Of a stretch of 64,000 bases of DNA, positions 1-9,313 are shown piece by piece. The stretch is from Bacteroidaceae bacterium (GTDB lineage: Bacteria; Bacteroidota; Bacteroidia; Bacteroidales; Bacteroidaceae). The translations under genes and the position numbers were made by a program. How positions within the stretch are numbered: position 1 is the first letter of the stretch; the number at the start of each line of letters is the position of its first letter. The notes below the pieces were generated by a model. The model was not told the DNA's origin. It did not search any database and saw only the letters and a program-made list of their open reading frames with translations. The stretch is taken from NCBI GenBank assembly GCA_017509605.1, contig JAFWPH010000005.1:1-64000 (forward strand). Reading direction: 5' to 3'.

Positions 1-253
1 TATGCTCATTGAGGCCAACGTCTTGAACGGCAAGGTGGTGATGACCAGCATGGACATCACGAACCACCTCGACCAGAGGGTGGTGGCTCGCCAATTGCGG
101 CGTTCCATCCTCAATTACATGAAAAGCGATGACTTCCGTCCCGCTTTCACGGTTGAGCCCGGGCGTATCAGTGACCTTTTCGAAAAGATTGCCCCACCAG
201 TGGATATGTTCACTAACGATTCACCCGATGAACTGAAGCCCAAAATCAACTGA
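1..253 (+). CDS. C-terminal end of a probable glycoside hydrolase (partial)
   Basis: The reading frame is open from the window edge, so the gene begins upstream and only about 83 C-terminal residues are seen. The pattern VVMTSMDITNHLD followed by ARQLRRSILNYMKSDDF resembles the extreme C-terminal domain of large Bacteroidetes glycoside hydrolases (GH2-like), in which a short segment on the integrity of the protein ends in a SILNYM-type helix. No catalytic residue is in view, so family and substrate stay open. It lies 83 bp ahead of a sugar symporter on the same strand, consistent with a carbohydrate-use operon. The ATG at base 2 is internal to the frame and is not proposed as the start. Confidence 0.5.
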   Translation, partial: MLIEANVLNGKVVMTSMDITNHLDQRVVARQLRRSILNYMKSDDFRPAFTVEPGRISDLFEKIAPPVDMFTNDSPDELKPKIN

Positions 254-336
254 GCCAGGATGCGGGAAGAATGATTAAGACGCAGCAAACAAACTTCCAT
301 CTTCACTTCAGAAAATTCAACAATATCAGAGGAACT

Positions 337-1668
337 ATGCGAGAATACAACAAAAGATTTATCTACTTCATCTGCATGGTGTCGGCCATGGGCGGTTTGC
401 TCTTTGGTTACGACTGGGTAGTGATTGGCGGTGCGAAACCGTTCTATGAGCTCTATTTCGGCATCAGCGAGTCACCGTTGATGCAGGGTGTGGCCATGAC
501 GACCGCCTTGGTGGGTTGTCTTGTGGGCGCCATGGTGGCAGGTGCCGCCGCCGACAAGTATGGCCGTAAGCCATTGCTGAGTGTAGCAGCCGTGCTGTTC
601 ACCGTTTCGGCAGTTGGCACAGGACTGTTCAATGACTTCACCTTGTTCAATATCGCCCGTTTTGTAGGTGGCGTGGGTATCGGAGTAGCCTCCGCCTTGT
701 CGCCGATGTATATCGCAGAGGTGAGTCCCGCCGCCATCCGTGGCCGGATGGTAAGCCTGAACCAGATGACCATCGTCCTGGGTATCCTCGGCGCTCAGAT
801 CGTGAACATGCTGTTGGCGAGGGACACTTCTGTGGTGGAGAATCAGGCTTGGAATGTGGAGTGGGGATGGCGTTGGATGTTCTGGGCCGAGACGGTGCCC
901 GCCGCGCTGTTCCTGCTAATGAGTTTCTTTATACCGGAGAGTCCCGTTTTCACGAAGATGAAAGAAGGGGCTGCGCTGGGGGATGCCTCTATGTCGCAGC
1001 ATGGGGCACCGCTTGAAAGTTACCAAAAGGCGGGTTTGCGTGAGCTGTTCCAGCATAAGTACGGCCGTGTGTTGTTGCTCGGCCTTGTGATAGCCGTGTT
1101 CCAGCAATGGTGCGGCACGAACGTCATATTCAACTATGCCCAAGAGATCTTTGTTGGCGCGGGTTTCGATGTTGACGGCATGTTCATCAACATCGTGATT
1201 ACGGGTATCGCCAATGTGGTGTTCACCATTGTTGCCCTCTACACCATTGAGAAATGGGGCCGACGGACATTGATTCTGTTGGGCGCCGGTGGTTTAGGCC
1301 TGATTTATCTCACCCTCGGCACCTGTTATTTCCTGGGTGTGACGGGCATACTCATGGTGGTTCTGGTGGTGGCGGCCATCTCGGTCTATGCCATGACCCT
1401 CGGCCCTGTCACGTGGACTTTGCTGGCCGAAATATTTCCTCACAAGATACGTGGCATCGCTATGGCGACCTGTACTTTCGCCCTTTGGGTGGGTTGCTGC
1501 ACGCTCACTTTCTCTTTCCCGTCGATGAACGCGGCTTTGGGCAGCAGCGGCACATTCTGGATCTACAGTGCCATTTGCTTCTGCGCCTTCGTCTTCCTCT
1601 TGCAAAGATGTCCTGAGACCAGGGGAAAGAGTCTGGAAGAGTTGGAAAAGGAACTGGTAAACAATTAA
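337..1668 (+). CDS. MFS sugar:H+ symporter (sugar porter family, XylE-like)
   Basis: Inner-membrane symporter predicted to bring a monosaccharide such as xylose, arabinose or galactose into the cell with protons. The 443-residue product has about twelve hydrophobic segments, the family loop signature DKYGRKP near residue 75, the PESP motif closing the first six helices near residue 200, and the C-terminal PETRGKSLEELE signature. I chose the ATG at 337 (MREYNKRF) because the first transmembrane helix follows at once; the longer frame from 271 adds a polar stretch not typical of the family. The downstream DUF5107 gene starts 26 bp later, so the two are probably co-transcribed. The substrate cannot be told from sequence. 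Confidence 0.9.
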   Translation: MREYNKRFIYFICMVSAMGGLLFGYDWVVIGGAKPFYELYFGISESPLMQGVAMTTALVGCLVGAMVAGAAADKYGRKPLLSVAAVLFTVSAVGTGLFNDFTLFNIARFVGGVGIGVASALSPMYIAEVSPAAIRGRMVSLNQMTIVLGILGAQIVNMLLARDTSVVENQAWNVEWGWRWMFWAETVPAALFLLMSFFIPESPVFTKMKEGAALGDASMSQHGAPLESYQKAGLRELFQHKYGRVLLLGLVIAVFQQWCGTNVIFNYAQEIFVGAGFDVDGMFINIVITGIANVVFTIVALYTIEKWGRRTLILLGAGGLGLIYLTLGTCYFLGVTGILMVVLVVAAISVYAMTLGPVTWTLLAEIFPHKIRGIAMATCTFALWVGCCTLTFSFPSMNAALGSSGTFWIYSAICFCAFVFLLQRCPETRGKSLEELEKELVNN

Positions 1669-1694
1669 TTAGAAACTCCTAAAACGCACATATC

Positions 1695-4600
1695 ATGGTA
1701 AAAGCATGGAGAGAACAAGTGACTATCCCGACCTACACTGTTGGGAAGCCGGAGAAGAACCCGATGTTCTTGGAGAAACGAGTCTATCAAGGTAGCAGCG
1801 GGGTGGTCTATCCCTATCCCGTCATCGAGACGATGAGCGACGAGAAGGTCGATCAGGAGTATCAAGCCGTTTGGTTGGAGAACGAGTATATCAAGGTGAT
1901 GATACTGCCAGAACTGGGTGGTCGAGTGCAGATGGCCTACGACAAGGTCGCCAACCGCCATTTCGTGTATTACAATCATGTCATCAAGCCCGCATTGGTA
2001 GGACTGCTGGGTCCATGGATCAGTGGTGGTATTGAGTTCAACTGGCCTCAGCACCACCGTCCCTCCACCTTTATGCCTGTTGACACATGTATTGAGGAGA
2101 ATGCCGACGGATCTGTCAGTGTGTGGGTGAGCGAGATGGAGCGTATGTTCCACCAGAAGGGAATGGCAGGGTTCACACTCCGCCCTGGCTGCGCCTATCT
2201 GGAGATTAAGGGCAGGCTATACAACCGCACCGATGTGCCACAGACCTTCCTCTGGTGGGCGAATCCCGCTGTGGAGGTGAACGATGCCTACCAGAGCGTA
2301 TTCCCGCCCGACATCAACGCTGTGTTTGACCATGGCAAGCGTGCAGTCTCGTCGTTCCCCATCGCCACTGGGACCTATTACAAGATGGACTACTCGTCAG
2401 GTGTGGACATCTCGAACTACAAGAACATCTACGTGCCGACGAGTTATATGGGCGTGAATTCCCGTTTCAACTTCGAGGGCGGTTATGAGAACGACACCAA
2501 GGGAGGCATGCTGCATGTGGCCTCTCACCATTTCTCGCCTGGCAAGAAGCAGTGGACGTGGGGCAACGGTGACTTCGGACGCGCCTGGGACCGCAATCTG
2601 ACCGACGAGGCGACACCTGAGGAGATGGAACAATGGGGTATCGACCGCAAGGGTTTCCGTCCCTACATAGAGCTGATGGCCGGTGTCTATACTGAGAACC
2701 AGCCCGACTTCTCTTGGCTGATGCCCTACGAAGAGAAGCAGTTTACCCAATACTTCATGCCTTATCGTGAGCTGGGTGTGGTGAAAGAGGCAAGCAAAGA
2801 CTTCGTATTGAACATTGAACATTTACCATTGACCGTTGGGCATTCTTCCGTGCGGTTCAAGGTCTTTGCTACCTCGGAGCAAGAAGTCAGGGTGGTGTTG
2901 CGACGCGACAATGGCGACGACTACTACAATCAAGTTGTGAAGATAGGTCCAGAGACGATTCTTGACGAGACTGTGGATATTCAGGATGCCCGTTTCGATG
3001 AGTTGGATTTCTATATCTTAAAGGTCAGCCACAGCGCTCCTCACACGTTGGTTGATGGCCAATATTCAATGGCCAACGGCCAATGGCTTCACTGGCATGC
3101 CGAGGCCGACGAGATCCGTCCTGTTCCCGACAGCGCAGAGGCCGCCCTACTGCCAGAGCAGGTGAAGACCAACGAACAGCTCTACCTGACAGGCCTTCAT
3201 TTGGAGCAGTACCGCCATGCCACCTGGCTGCCTACCGACTACTATGAGGAAGCCTTGCGCCGCGACCCCAACGACATCCGTTGTCTGAATGCGCTCGGTC
3301 TGTGGTATATCCGCAAGGGACGTTTCGCCAAGGCAGAGGGGTATCTGCGCAAGGCCGTGAAACTCTCTCAGAAACGCAATCCCAACCCCTACGACAGCGA
3401 ACCTATTTTCAATCTCGCTCTGGCACTGAAATATCAGGGTAAGAACGACGAGGCATACGAGTTTTTCTGGAAAGCGACCTGGAGCAAGGCTTGGGCCGAT
3501 GCCGGCTACTTCGAAGCCGCTAAAATCAGTGTGGCACAAGGTCGCTTTGAGGATGCCCTCGATGAGATTGACCGTTGTCTGTACAACAACTGGCACAACC
3601 ACAAGGCGCGCGCTCTGAAAGCCACCGTGTTGCGCAAACAGCAAGAGGGCAAACAGAAGGGCGGTCTGCAGATGGGCAGTTCGAAAGATCTGAACGATCG
3701 TCTTGCACTCATTAAGGAATCGCTCAAACTCGACCGTTTCAACTATGGCATCCTCTATGAGCAGTATCTGCTGAGCAAAGACAAGGACGTGCTGAAGCAG
3801 ATGGTGGAGATGATGCACGGTAATGTCTATAACTATCACGAACTGGCTCTTGACTACGCCCAAGCCGGACTTTGGCAGGAAGCCGAGGAGGTGCTGACCA
3901 TCCCATCCGTGGCAAAGAAGTTGAAGAAAGACTCACCGCTAACCTTGTATTATTTAGGTTACTTCAAGTTACATCAAGGCGATGCAGTTGAGGCCAACGC
4001 ATGGTTTGAGCAGGCAGAAAAGCAAGCAGCGGACTATTGTTTCCCCAATCGCTTGGAAGACATTCAGGTTCTCGAAATGGCCAAGGTGGTGAATCCCGAC
4101 GGGGCTAAGGCTCCCTATTACCTCGGTTGCCTCTATTATGCCGCCCGCCAGTACGACATTGCCATCGAGAATTGGGAACGCTCAGCCCACCTCGACCCGT
4201 CGTTCCCAACCGTCTGGCGTAACCTTGCCTTGGGACGCTTCAACAAGCAGGACCGTCAGGAAGAAGCTTTGGCCTGCATGGAGAAGGCGTTCGAACTCGA
4301 CAAGAATGACGAGCGCGTCTTCATGGAACTCGACCAGCTCTACAAGCGCTTGCATCGTCCTCACCAGGAGCGTCTCGCCTTCTTGCAGAAATATCCCAAA
4401 CTGATTCAAAGGCGTGACGACCTTGTGCTGGAGGAGATAACCCTTCTCAACCAGACCGGTCATTATGAGGAAGCCATGCAGAAGCTCGATGCCCACACGT
4501 TCCATCCTTGGGAAGGAGGTGAAGGCAAGGTGTCGGCGCAGTACCAGATCTGCCGTGTGGAACTGGCTAAGCAGGCCATTGTCGGTAAAGAATATGAGAA

Positions 4601-5144
4601 GGCTGTCCGATTGCTCAGCGAATGTCTGGATTATCCGCATCATCTCGGCGAGGGCAAGCTCTACGGCGCTCAGGAGAACGATTTCTATTATCTGCTCGGT
4701 GTGGCCTATGACGCCCTTGGCGAGAAGGAGAAAGCTGTGGAGTGCTGGGAAAAGGCCACGAAAGGTCCGCAGGAACCAGCTGCCGCCATGTACTACAATG
4801 ACGCCAAGCCCGACAAAATCTTCTATCAGGGACAGGCGCTCTACAAACTCGGACGTGAGGGTGAGGCTCATGGACGTTTCTACCGTCTCATCAACTATGG
4901 TAAGCAGCACATCTTTGAAAAGCAAGTGATGGACTACTTCGCTGTCTCACTGCCCGACCTGCTTATATGGGAGGACTCGTTGGATGTGAAGAACCTCATC
5001 CACTGCAAATATATGCTTGCCCTTGGTTACTACGGTATGGGGGACATGGAACATGCGCTCAGATACCTTGGAGAAGTCGAGGCCCTCGACAACAATCACC
5101 AAGGCATCCAGCAGTTGCGTACACTGATTGATTTGAAACTCTGA
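1695..5144 (+). CDS. DUF5107 domain protein with C-terminal TPR array
   Basis: A large 1149-residue protein without a signal peptide, so probably cytoplasmic. Residues about 25-350 match the DUF5107 type (WLENEYIKVMILPELGGRVQ, then WISGGIEFNWPQHH), which resembles the beta-sandwich fold of aldose epimerases and GH-associated sugar-binding domains. From about residue 510 onward there are many tetratricopeptide-like helical pairs (for example NALGLWYIRKGRFAKAEGYL and YYLGCLYYAARQYDIAIENW). Such proteins often sit beside sugar transporters in Bacteroidetes and Firmicutes, but their reaction is not established to my knowledge. It follows the MFS gene by 26 bp. A role in handling an imported sugar or glycoside is inference. 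Confidence 0.8.
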   Translation: MVKAWREQVTIPTYTVGKPEKNPMFLEKRVYQGSSGVVYPYPVIETMSDEKVDQEYQAVWLENEYIKVMILPELGGRVQMAYDKVANRHFVYYNHVIKPALVGLLGPWISGGIEFNWPQHHRPSTFMPVDTCIEENADGSVSVWVSEMERMFHQKGMAGFTLRPGCAYLEIKGRLYNRTDVPQTFLWWANPAVEVNDAYQSVFPPDINAVFDHGKRAVSSFPIATGTYYKMDYSSGVDISNYKNIYVPTSYMGVNSRFNFEGGYENDTKGGMLHVASHHFSPGKKQWTWGNGDFGRAWDRNLTDEATPEEMEQWGIDRKGFRPYIELMAGVYTENQPDFSWLMPYEEKQFTQYFMPYRELGVVKEASKDFVLNIEHLPLTVGHSSVRFKVFATSEQEVRVVLRRDNGDDYYNQVVKIGPETILDETVDIQDARFDELDFYILKVSHSAPHTLVDGQYSMANGQWLHWHAEADEIRPVPDSAEAALLPEQVKTNEQLYLTGLHLEQYRHATWLPTDYYEEALRRDPNDIRCLNALGLWYIRKGRFAKAEGYLRKAVKLSQKRNPNPYDSEPIFNLALALKYQGKNDEAYEFFWKATWSKAWADAGYFEAAKISVAQGRFEDALDEIDRCLYNNWHNHKARALKATVLRKQQEGKQKGGLQMGSSKDLNDRLALIKESLKLDRFNYGILYEQYLLSKDKDVLKQMVEMMHGNVYNYHELALDYAQAGLWQEAEEVLTIPSVAKKLKKDSPLTLYYLGYFKLHQGDAVEANAWFEQAEKQAADYCFPNRLEDIQVLEMAKVVNPDGAKAPYYLGCLYYAARQYDIAIENWERSAHLDPSFPTVWRNLALGRFNKQDRQEEALACMEKAFELDKNDERVFMELDQLYKRLHRPHQERLAFLQKYPKLIQRRDDLVLEEITLLNQTGHYEEAMQKLDAHTFHPWEGGEGKVSAQYQICRVELAKQAIVGKEYEKAVRLLSECLDYPHHLGEGKLYGAQENDFYYLLGVAYDALGEKEKAVECWEKATKGPQEPAAAMYYNDAKPDKIFYQGQALYKLGREGEAHGRFYRLINYGKQHIFEKQVMDYFAVSLPDLLIWEDSLDVKNLIHCKYMLALGYYGMGDMEHALRYLGEVEALDNNHQGIQQLRTLIDLKL

Positions 5145-5162
5145 GGATGGACTGTGTCGGGC

Positions 5163-6071
5163 TCAGATGCCCGCTCCGTCGGTGAGGACCATGCTGACAG
5201 CCCTGCCCTGCTGCACATGTGAGTAGGGCGGGAGGCTTTGCGTCTGCCAGATGTTGCCGCCAATGACACTGTCGTGTCCAATGGTGATGCGTCCGAGAAT
5301 CGAAGAGTTGCTATACACCGTGACATTGTCCTCAAGGATAGGATGCCGTGGTATATTGAGCGGATTGCCGTCAGCGTCGAACTTAAAGCTTTTGCTGCCG
5401 AGCGTGACACCTTGGTATAGACGGACATGATTGCCGATGATGCAGGTCTCGCCTATCACCACTCCGGTACCGTGGTCGATGCTGAAATACTCACCGATCT
5501 TGGCTCCCGGATGGATGTCGATACCCGTGCGGCTGTGTGCCAATTCGGTGATGATGCGCGGTATGACAGGCACTCCCAACTCTAATAGCAGATGGGCCAC
5601 ACGGTAATGAAGTAGAGCGATGATGGCGGGGTAGCAGAAAATGACCTCCTCGTAGGTCCGTGCGGCGGGGTCGCCGTCATATACAGCCTTGACATCGGTG
5701 CATGCCACCCGTTTCAGTTCAGGCAGGGCATCAATGAATCTCATGGCGATTTCCTCAGAGCGGTGACGCACATCCGGCACCTCGTCTTTGGCAAAGGACT
5801 GCAGTCCGAATCCTATCTCCTCACTGAGCAATCCGTAGAGTTCCTCCACCCTCACACCAATAAAATACTCCTGCATATTCGAGCAGTAACTGCCTTCTCC
5901 GAAATAGCCGGGGAAGACGATGGCCTTCACCAGTTCGATGATTCGGCGCAGGCTGTTGAGCCTTGGCAACTGGCTGTCCTGTTGGGGTATGTAGGGGTAT
6001 TTGCTGCAATCGGTATCGGACAACAGCGCTATATTCTTTCTCAGAAGGTCTGTGATTTCCTTGTTGTACAT
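5163..6071 (-). CDS. cysE: Serine O-acetyltransferase (EpsC-type)
   Basis: Makes O-acetylserine from serine and acetyl-CoA, the first step of cysteine synthesis, in the cytoplasm. The 302-residue protein has an N-terminal helical region followed by a left-handed beta-helix of hexapeptide repeats (HPGAKIGEYFSIDHGTGVVIGE, split here as IHPGAKIGEYF and IDHGTGVVIGE), where the histidine of DHGTGVVIGE is the expected catalytic base. The start at 6071 (MYNKEITDLL) is preferred over the longer frame to 6206, whose extra part would run through the promoter and overlap the divergent gene at 6154. A TATTTTTG box on the minus strand at 6093-6100 supports this. It is convergent with the DUF5107 gene. Confidence 0.9.
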   Translation of the reverse strand: MYNKEITDLLRKNIALLSDTDCSKYPYIPQQDSQLPRLNSLRRIIELVKAIVFPGYFGEGSYCSNMQEYFIGVRVEELYGLLSEEIGFGLQSFAKDEVPDVRHRSEEIAMRFIDALPELKRVACTDVKAVYDGDPAARTYEEVIFCYPAIIALLHYRVAHLLLELGVPVIPRIITELAHSRTGIDIHPGAKIGEYFSIDHGTGVVIGETCIIGNHVRLYQGVTLGSKSFKFDADGNPLNIPRHPILEDNVTVYSNSSILGRITIGHDSVIGGNIWQTQSLPPYSHVQQGRAVSMVLTDGAGI

Positions 6072-6092
6072 AGTCGAATGTTCTTTTTTATG

Positions 6093-6100
6093 CAAAAATA
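6093..6100 (-). promoter_or_regulatory. -7 promoter box of cysE
   Basis: The minus strand reads TATTTTTG, matching the Bacteroidetes TAnnTTTG consensus, 22 bp ahead of the proposed cysE start. A clear -33 box was not identified. Confidence 0.55.
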
Positions 6101-6123
6101 CAGCATTTTGACATAAAAAGTAG

Positions 6124-6131
6124 TATATTTG
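6124..6131 (+). promoter_or_regulatory. -7 promoter box of the DUF2461 gene
   Basis: TATATTTG on the plus strand, 22 bp ahead of the ATG at 6154. It lies back to back with the cysE promoter, so the 82-bp gap holds two divergent promoters. Confidence 0.55.
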
Positions 6132-6153
6132 CCAAAAAACGAGACTTAAAAAG

Positions 6154-6825
6154 ATGAAAGCAAAAGAAATACTGGCCTTTTTCAATACACTCAACGCCAA
6201 CAACAACCGTGACTGGTTTCATGCCCATAGGGCTGAATACGATGAGCTTCGCGCCGACTTCGAGGCGGGCATCGCCAAGGCTATTACCATGATTGCGTCG
6301 TTCGACCCTTCCATAGCGCACCTGCAAGTGAAAGACACCACCTACCGCATCAACCGCGACATCCGCTTCAGTAATGACAAGTCGCCTTATAAGACGCATC
6401 TCGGCGCCTATATCGCGGCGCATGGCAAGAAGGCGTTGCATGGAGGCTATTACATCCATTTGGAGAACGACAACTGCCTTCTCGCCTGCGGCAACTACTA
6501 CCTGCCCACCCACATCCTCAACGCCTGCCGTTGGGAGATGGTGAACAACGTGGACACCCTGCGTGAATGTGTGGATAACGAGCAGTTCAAAGAGGTTTTC
6601 CAGGACAACTTAGGCAACCAGCCCAGGTTGAAGACCTGTCCTCACGGCTTCCCCAAGGACTTCCCGTATGTGGAGTTCTTGAAGATGAAGGACTACTGTA
6701 TGTGGGTGAACGTGAGCAACGACTTCTTCGAAGGCGACGGATGGTTGAAGGAAGCTGAGAGGGTGTTCAAGACCGCCAAGCCCTTCATGGACTTCATCAA
6801 CAACGTCATCGACGACTACGAATGA
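6154..6825 (+). CDS. DUF2461 domain-containing protein
   Basis: A 223-residue cytoplasmic protein of the DUF2461 family (TIGR02453-like). Typical features are the opening FFNTLNANNNRDWFHAHRAEY and the central RINRDIRFSNDKSPYKTHLGA, split here as RINRDIRFSNDKSPYKTH; the family nearly always carries RDxRFSxDKxPYK. The function is not known. It is transcribed alone, divergently from cysE and convergently with the M3 peptidase gene. The length is typical and no defect is visible. Confidence 0.88.
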   Translation: MKAKEILAFFNTLNANNNRDWFHAHRAEYDELRADFEAGIAKAITMIASFDPSIAHLQVKDTTYRINRDIRFSNDKSPYKTHLGAYIAAHGKKALHGGYYIHLENDNCLLACGNYYLPTHILNACRWEMVNNVDTLRECVDNEQFKEVFQDNLGNQPRLKTCPHGFPKDFPYVEFLKMKDYCMWVNVSNDFFEGDGWLKEAERVFKTAKPFMDFINNVIDDYE

Positions 6826-6889
6826 GGTGAGGTCATTGATGGACAGAACAACTCATTGCTCGGTTCATCTTCTGTAAGAACAGCGTTCG

Positions 6890-9013
6890 TTACAGTCCAC
6901 GGGCTTTGAGAAGGCCGGATGCGTCGGGCTCAGCCATGCCGGTGAAGTCGGTGAACATCTGCATCAAGTCGCCAGTATTGCCCCGGCTCAGTACCTTCGC
7001 ACAGAAATCCGCGCCGGTGGCGGGATTGAGCGCACCGCGCTGTTTGAAGATGTCGGCGACATTCACGGCCAACACCTCGGTCCAGAGGTAGCTGTAATAT
7101 CCGGCCGCATAACCGCCTCCCCACACGTGGTTGAAATAGCTGGTGCGGTAGCGTGGTGGAATCTGAGGGTCGAGCAGTCCCACTTGCTTCAGGGCTTCCT
7201 CCTCGAAAGCGGCGGCTTCTTCTGCCGACGGGATTTTGCTTGAAGGCAACATGTGCCATGCCATATCGAGACAGGTTGCAGCAAGGTTCTCGCCCAACGC
7301 ATAAGCCGGCTGGAAGGTTATGCTCTTGAGCATACGCTCTTTCAGGTCGGTTGGCATTGGCTCTCCTGTCTCATAATGAAGCGCATAATGGTCGAATATC
7401 TCTGGTATGGACGCGAACGACTCATTGAATTGTGATGGCATCTCCACAAAGTCGCGTGCCACGCTTGTGCCGCTGAGACGGTTGTATTGGCAGTCGGAGA
7501 GAATCCCGTGCAATGCATGTCCGAACTCATGGAACATCGTGGTCACCTCATCCCATGTCAGCAGGGATGGTTTGCCTTCCGGGGCTTTCGCGCTGTTGCA
7601 CACATTGAAGATGATGGGTAGCTGATTGTACTGACGGCTCTGTTTGGCGAATCCGTCCATCCATGCGCCGCCGCGTTTAGTTGGCCGTCGGAAATAGTCG
7701 CAGCAGAAGAGGGCCTTTGACTTTCCTTCCTTGTCGAACACCTCGAAGGCTTTCATGTCGGGATGGTAGAGTGGGATATCGGTTCGCTCCTTGAATGTGA
7801 GTCCATAAGCACGGTTTGCGGCATAGAACACACCGTTGATGAGTACGCTGTCGACGTTGAAATAGGGTTTCACCTCATCATCGCTTACATCGAGCTGCTG
7901 TTTCTTCATCTTAGCAGAATAGTAGAACCTGTCGTAGGGTTGGAGCTGGAAGTCGCCTCCCTCGGTCTGGCGTGCGAATTCCTCGATGGCACGGGTCTCG
8001 GCGTCAGCCTTTGGTTTGTATTGTGCGATGAGGCTCTTGAGAAAGTCATAAACGTTCTCGGGTGTCTTGGCCATGGTGTTCTCCAAGGAATATTCGGCAT
8101 AATTTGTATAACCCATCAGCTCGCCTTTTTCCGCCCTCAGTTTGGCAATCTCGCTGACGATGGAATAGGTGTTGTAATCGCCTGTGCCATCTGAGCGGTG
8201 TATTGAGGCTTCGTACACCTTTCGGCGCAGTTCGCGATTGTCAAGACTGGTCAACAGTGGTTGCTGTGTGGTGTTGACAATGACGATGGCATAAGGGGCC
8301 TTTCCACCACGGCTTTCCGCGTCTTTTTTGCATTGTTCGATATCGGCATCGGTGAGTCCAGCCAGGTCTTCCTTGTTATCCACCCAAACGACAGCACCAT
8401 TTGTGGCTTCCTGTAACATGTCACCCCATTTCTGCTGCAATTCTGAGATACGCAGGTTGATCGCTTTCATCCGCTCCATCTTGTCATCTGTTAACAAAGC
8501 TCCTTTGCGGACAAATTCCTTATAGGTTTCCTCCAGGAGTTTCTTGTCTTCTCCAGTCAGCGTCTCGTGCTGCTTGTCATACACTTGTTTGATGCGCTCA
8601 AAGAGAGGTTTGTTGAAAGAGATATCGTTCTCCAACTCTGTCAGCATTGGCTGCACTTTCTTTTCAATCTCTCCCAACTCAGGGGTTTTGTCGGCTTCGG
8701 TTAAGGCGAAAAACACGCGGCCTACTCGGTCGAGCAAACGGTCGCTCTCCTCATAGGCAAGGATGGTATTCTCGAAGGTGGCAGAATCGGGGTTGGCCAC
8801 AATCTTGTCAATCGCGTCTCTGGTGGCTTGGATTGCAGTCTCAAAGGCTGGCAGATAATCGTCGTTCTGAATTTTACTGAAATCGGGTGCTCCAAACGGG
8901 AGTTGGCTTTCCTGAAGTAAAGGATTCTCCTTCTGTGTCTGCTGGCAGCCACTGAGGGATGCCATCGTAGCTGATGTAATTGCAATGGACATAATTAAAT
9001 TCTTGATTTTCAT
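6890..9013 (-). CDS. M3 family metallopeptidase, peptidyl-dipeptidase Dcp-like lipoprotein
   Basis: Zinc peptidase that should remove C-terminal dipeptides from oligopeptides. The zinc motif HEFGHALH is near residue 493, with the downstream acidic ligand expected in the ESFAS segment. Length, 707 residues, is normal for M3 enzymes of the Dcp/oligopeptidase A group. The N-terminus is a lipoprotein signal ending SLSGC, so the enzyme is probably anchored in the envelope rather than cytoplasmic. It is transcribed alone with a 300-bp gap upstream that contains one copy of the junction motif (9051-9078). Whether it is dcp or a related M3 peptidase cannot be settled here. Confidence 0.9.
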   Translation of the reverse strand: MKIKNLIMSIAITSATMASLSGCQQTQKENPLLQESQLPFGAPDFSKIQNDDYLPAFETAIQATRDAIDKIVANPDSATFENTILAYEESDRLLDRVGRVFFALTEADKTPELGEIEKKVQPMLTELENDISFNKPLFERIKQVYDKQHETLTGEDKKLLEETYKEFVRKGALLTDDKMERMKAINLRISELQQKWGDMLQEATNGAVVWVDNKEDLAGLTDADIEQCKKDAESRGGKAPYAIVIVNTTQQPLLTSLDNRELRRKVYEASIHRSDGTGDYNTYSIVSEIAKLRAEKGELMGYTNYAEYSLENTMAKTPENVYDFLKSLIAQYKPKADAETRAIEEFARQTEGGDFQLQPYDRFYYSAKMKKQQLDVSDDEVKPYFNVDSVLINGVFYAANRAYGLTFKERTDIPLYHPDMKAFEVFDKEGKSKALFCCDYFRRPTKRGGAWMDGFAKQSRQYNQLPIIFNVCNSAKAPEGKPSLLTWDEVTTMFHEFGHALHGILSDCQYNRLSGTSVARDFVEMPSQFNESFASIPEIFDHYALHYETGEPMPTDLKERMLKSITFQPAYALGENLAATCLDMAWHMLPSSKIPSAEEAAAFEEEALKQVGLLDPQIPPRYRTSYFNHVWGGGYAAGYYSYLWTEVLAVNVADIFKQRGALNPATGADFCAKVLSRGNTGDLMQMFTDFTGMAEPDASGLLKARGL

Positions 9014-9313
9014 AAGCTTATTATTAGTATGTTATCTTTTCTCTTCCTTCTCTTATTGAGGTTTGTCTTATGAGAAGCGGAAGTATGCTTCCTCTCACTT
9101 GCAAAATAATGCAATTCTTGGGAAATAAACAATTATTCGCAAAAATTCTTTATAAGAATAACTGTGTGAAGAGGTGACAGATTAGCGGACACCAAAAAAG
9201 AAATTAGGATGTAAACATAGTCATCGGGAAGTCCCGCCAGAGTGATTACTCCGCAAGGCTTCCCGATGATAATTTGTACAAGATCAATCCTGATGCTCCA
9301 ATTTATATTAGCA
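9014..9313. other. 300-bp intergenic region with an inverted repeat
   Basis: No gene is seen. It holds a weak copy of the accessory-strip junction motif (9051-9078, TTATTGAGGTTTGTCTTATG) and an 11-bp perfect inverted repeat: 9221-9231 (TCATCGGGAAG) pairs with 9259-9269, with a 27-base loop. The repeat lies downstream of the gene ending at 9314 and could form a hairpin in its transcript, but no T-run follows on the minus strand, so a classical intrinsic terminator is not shown. Confidence 0.5.

Noticed and set aside
9221..9269. Terminator of the sigma-partner gene
   Set aside because: The 11-bp stem is perfect, but the loop is 27 bases and no T-run follows; kept as an inverted repeat only.
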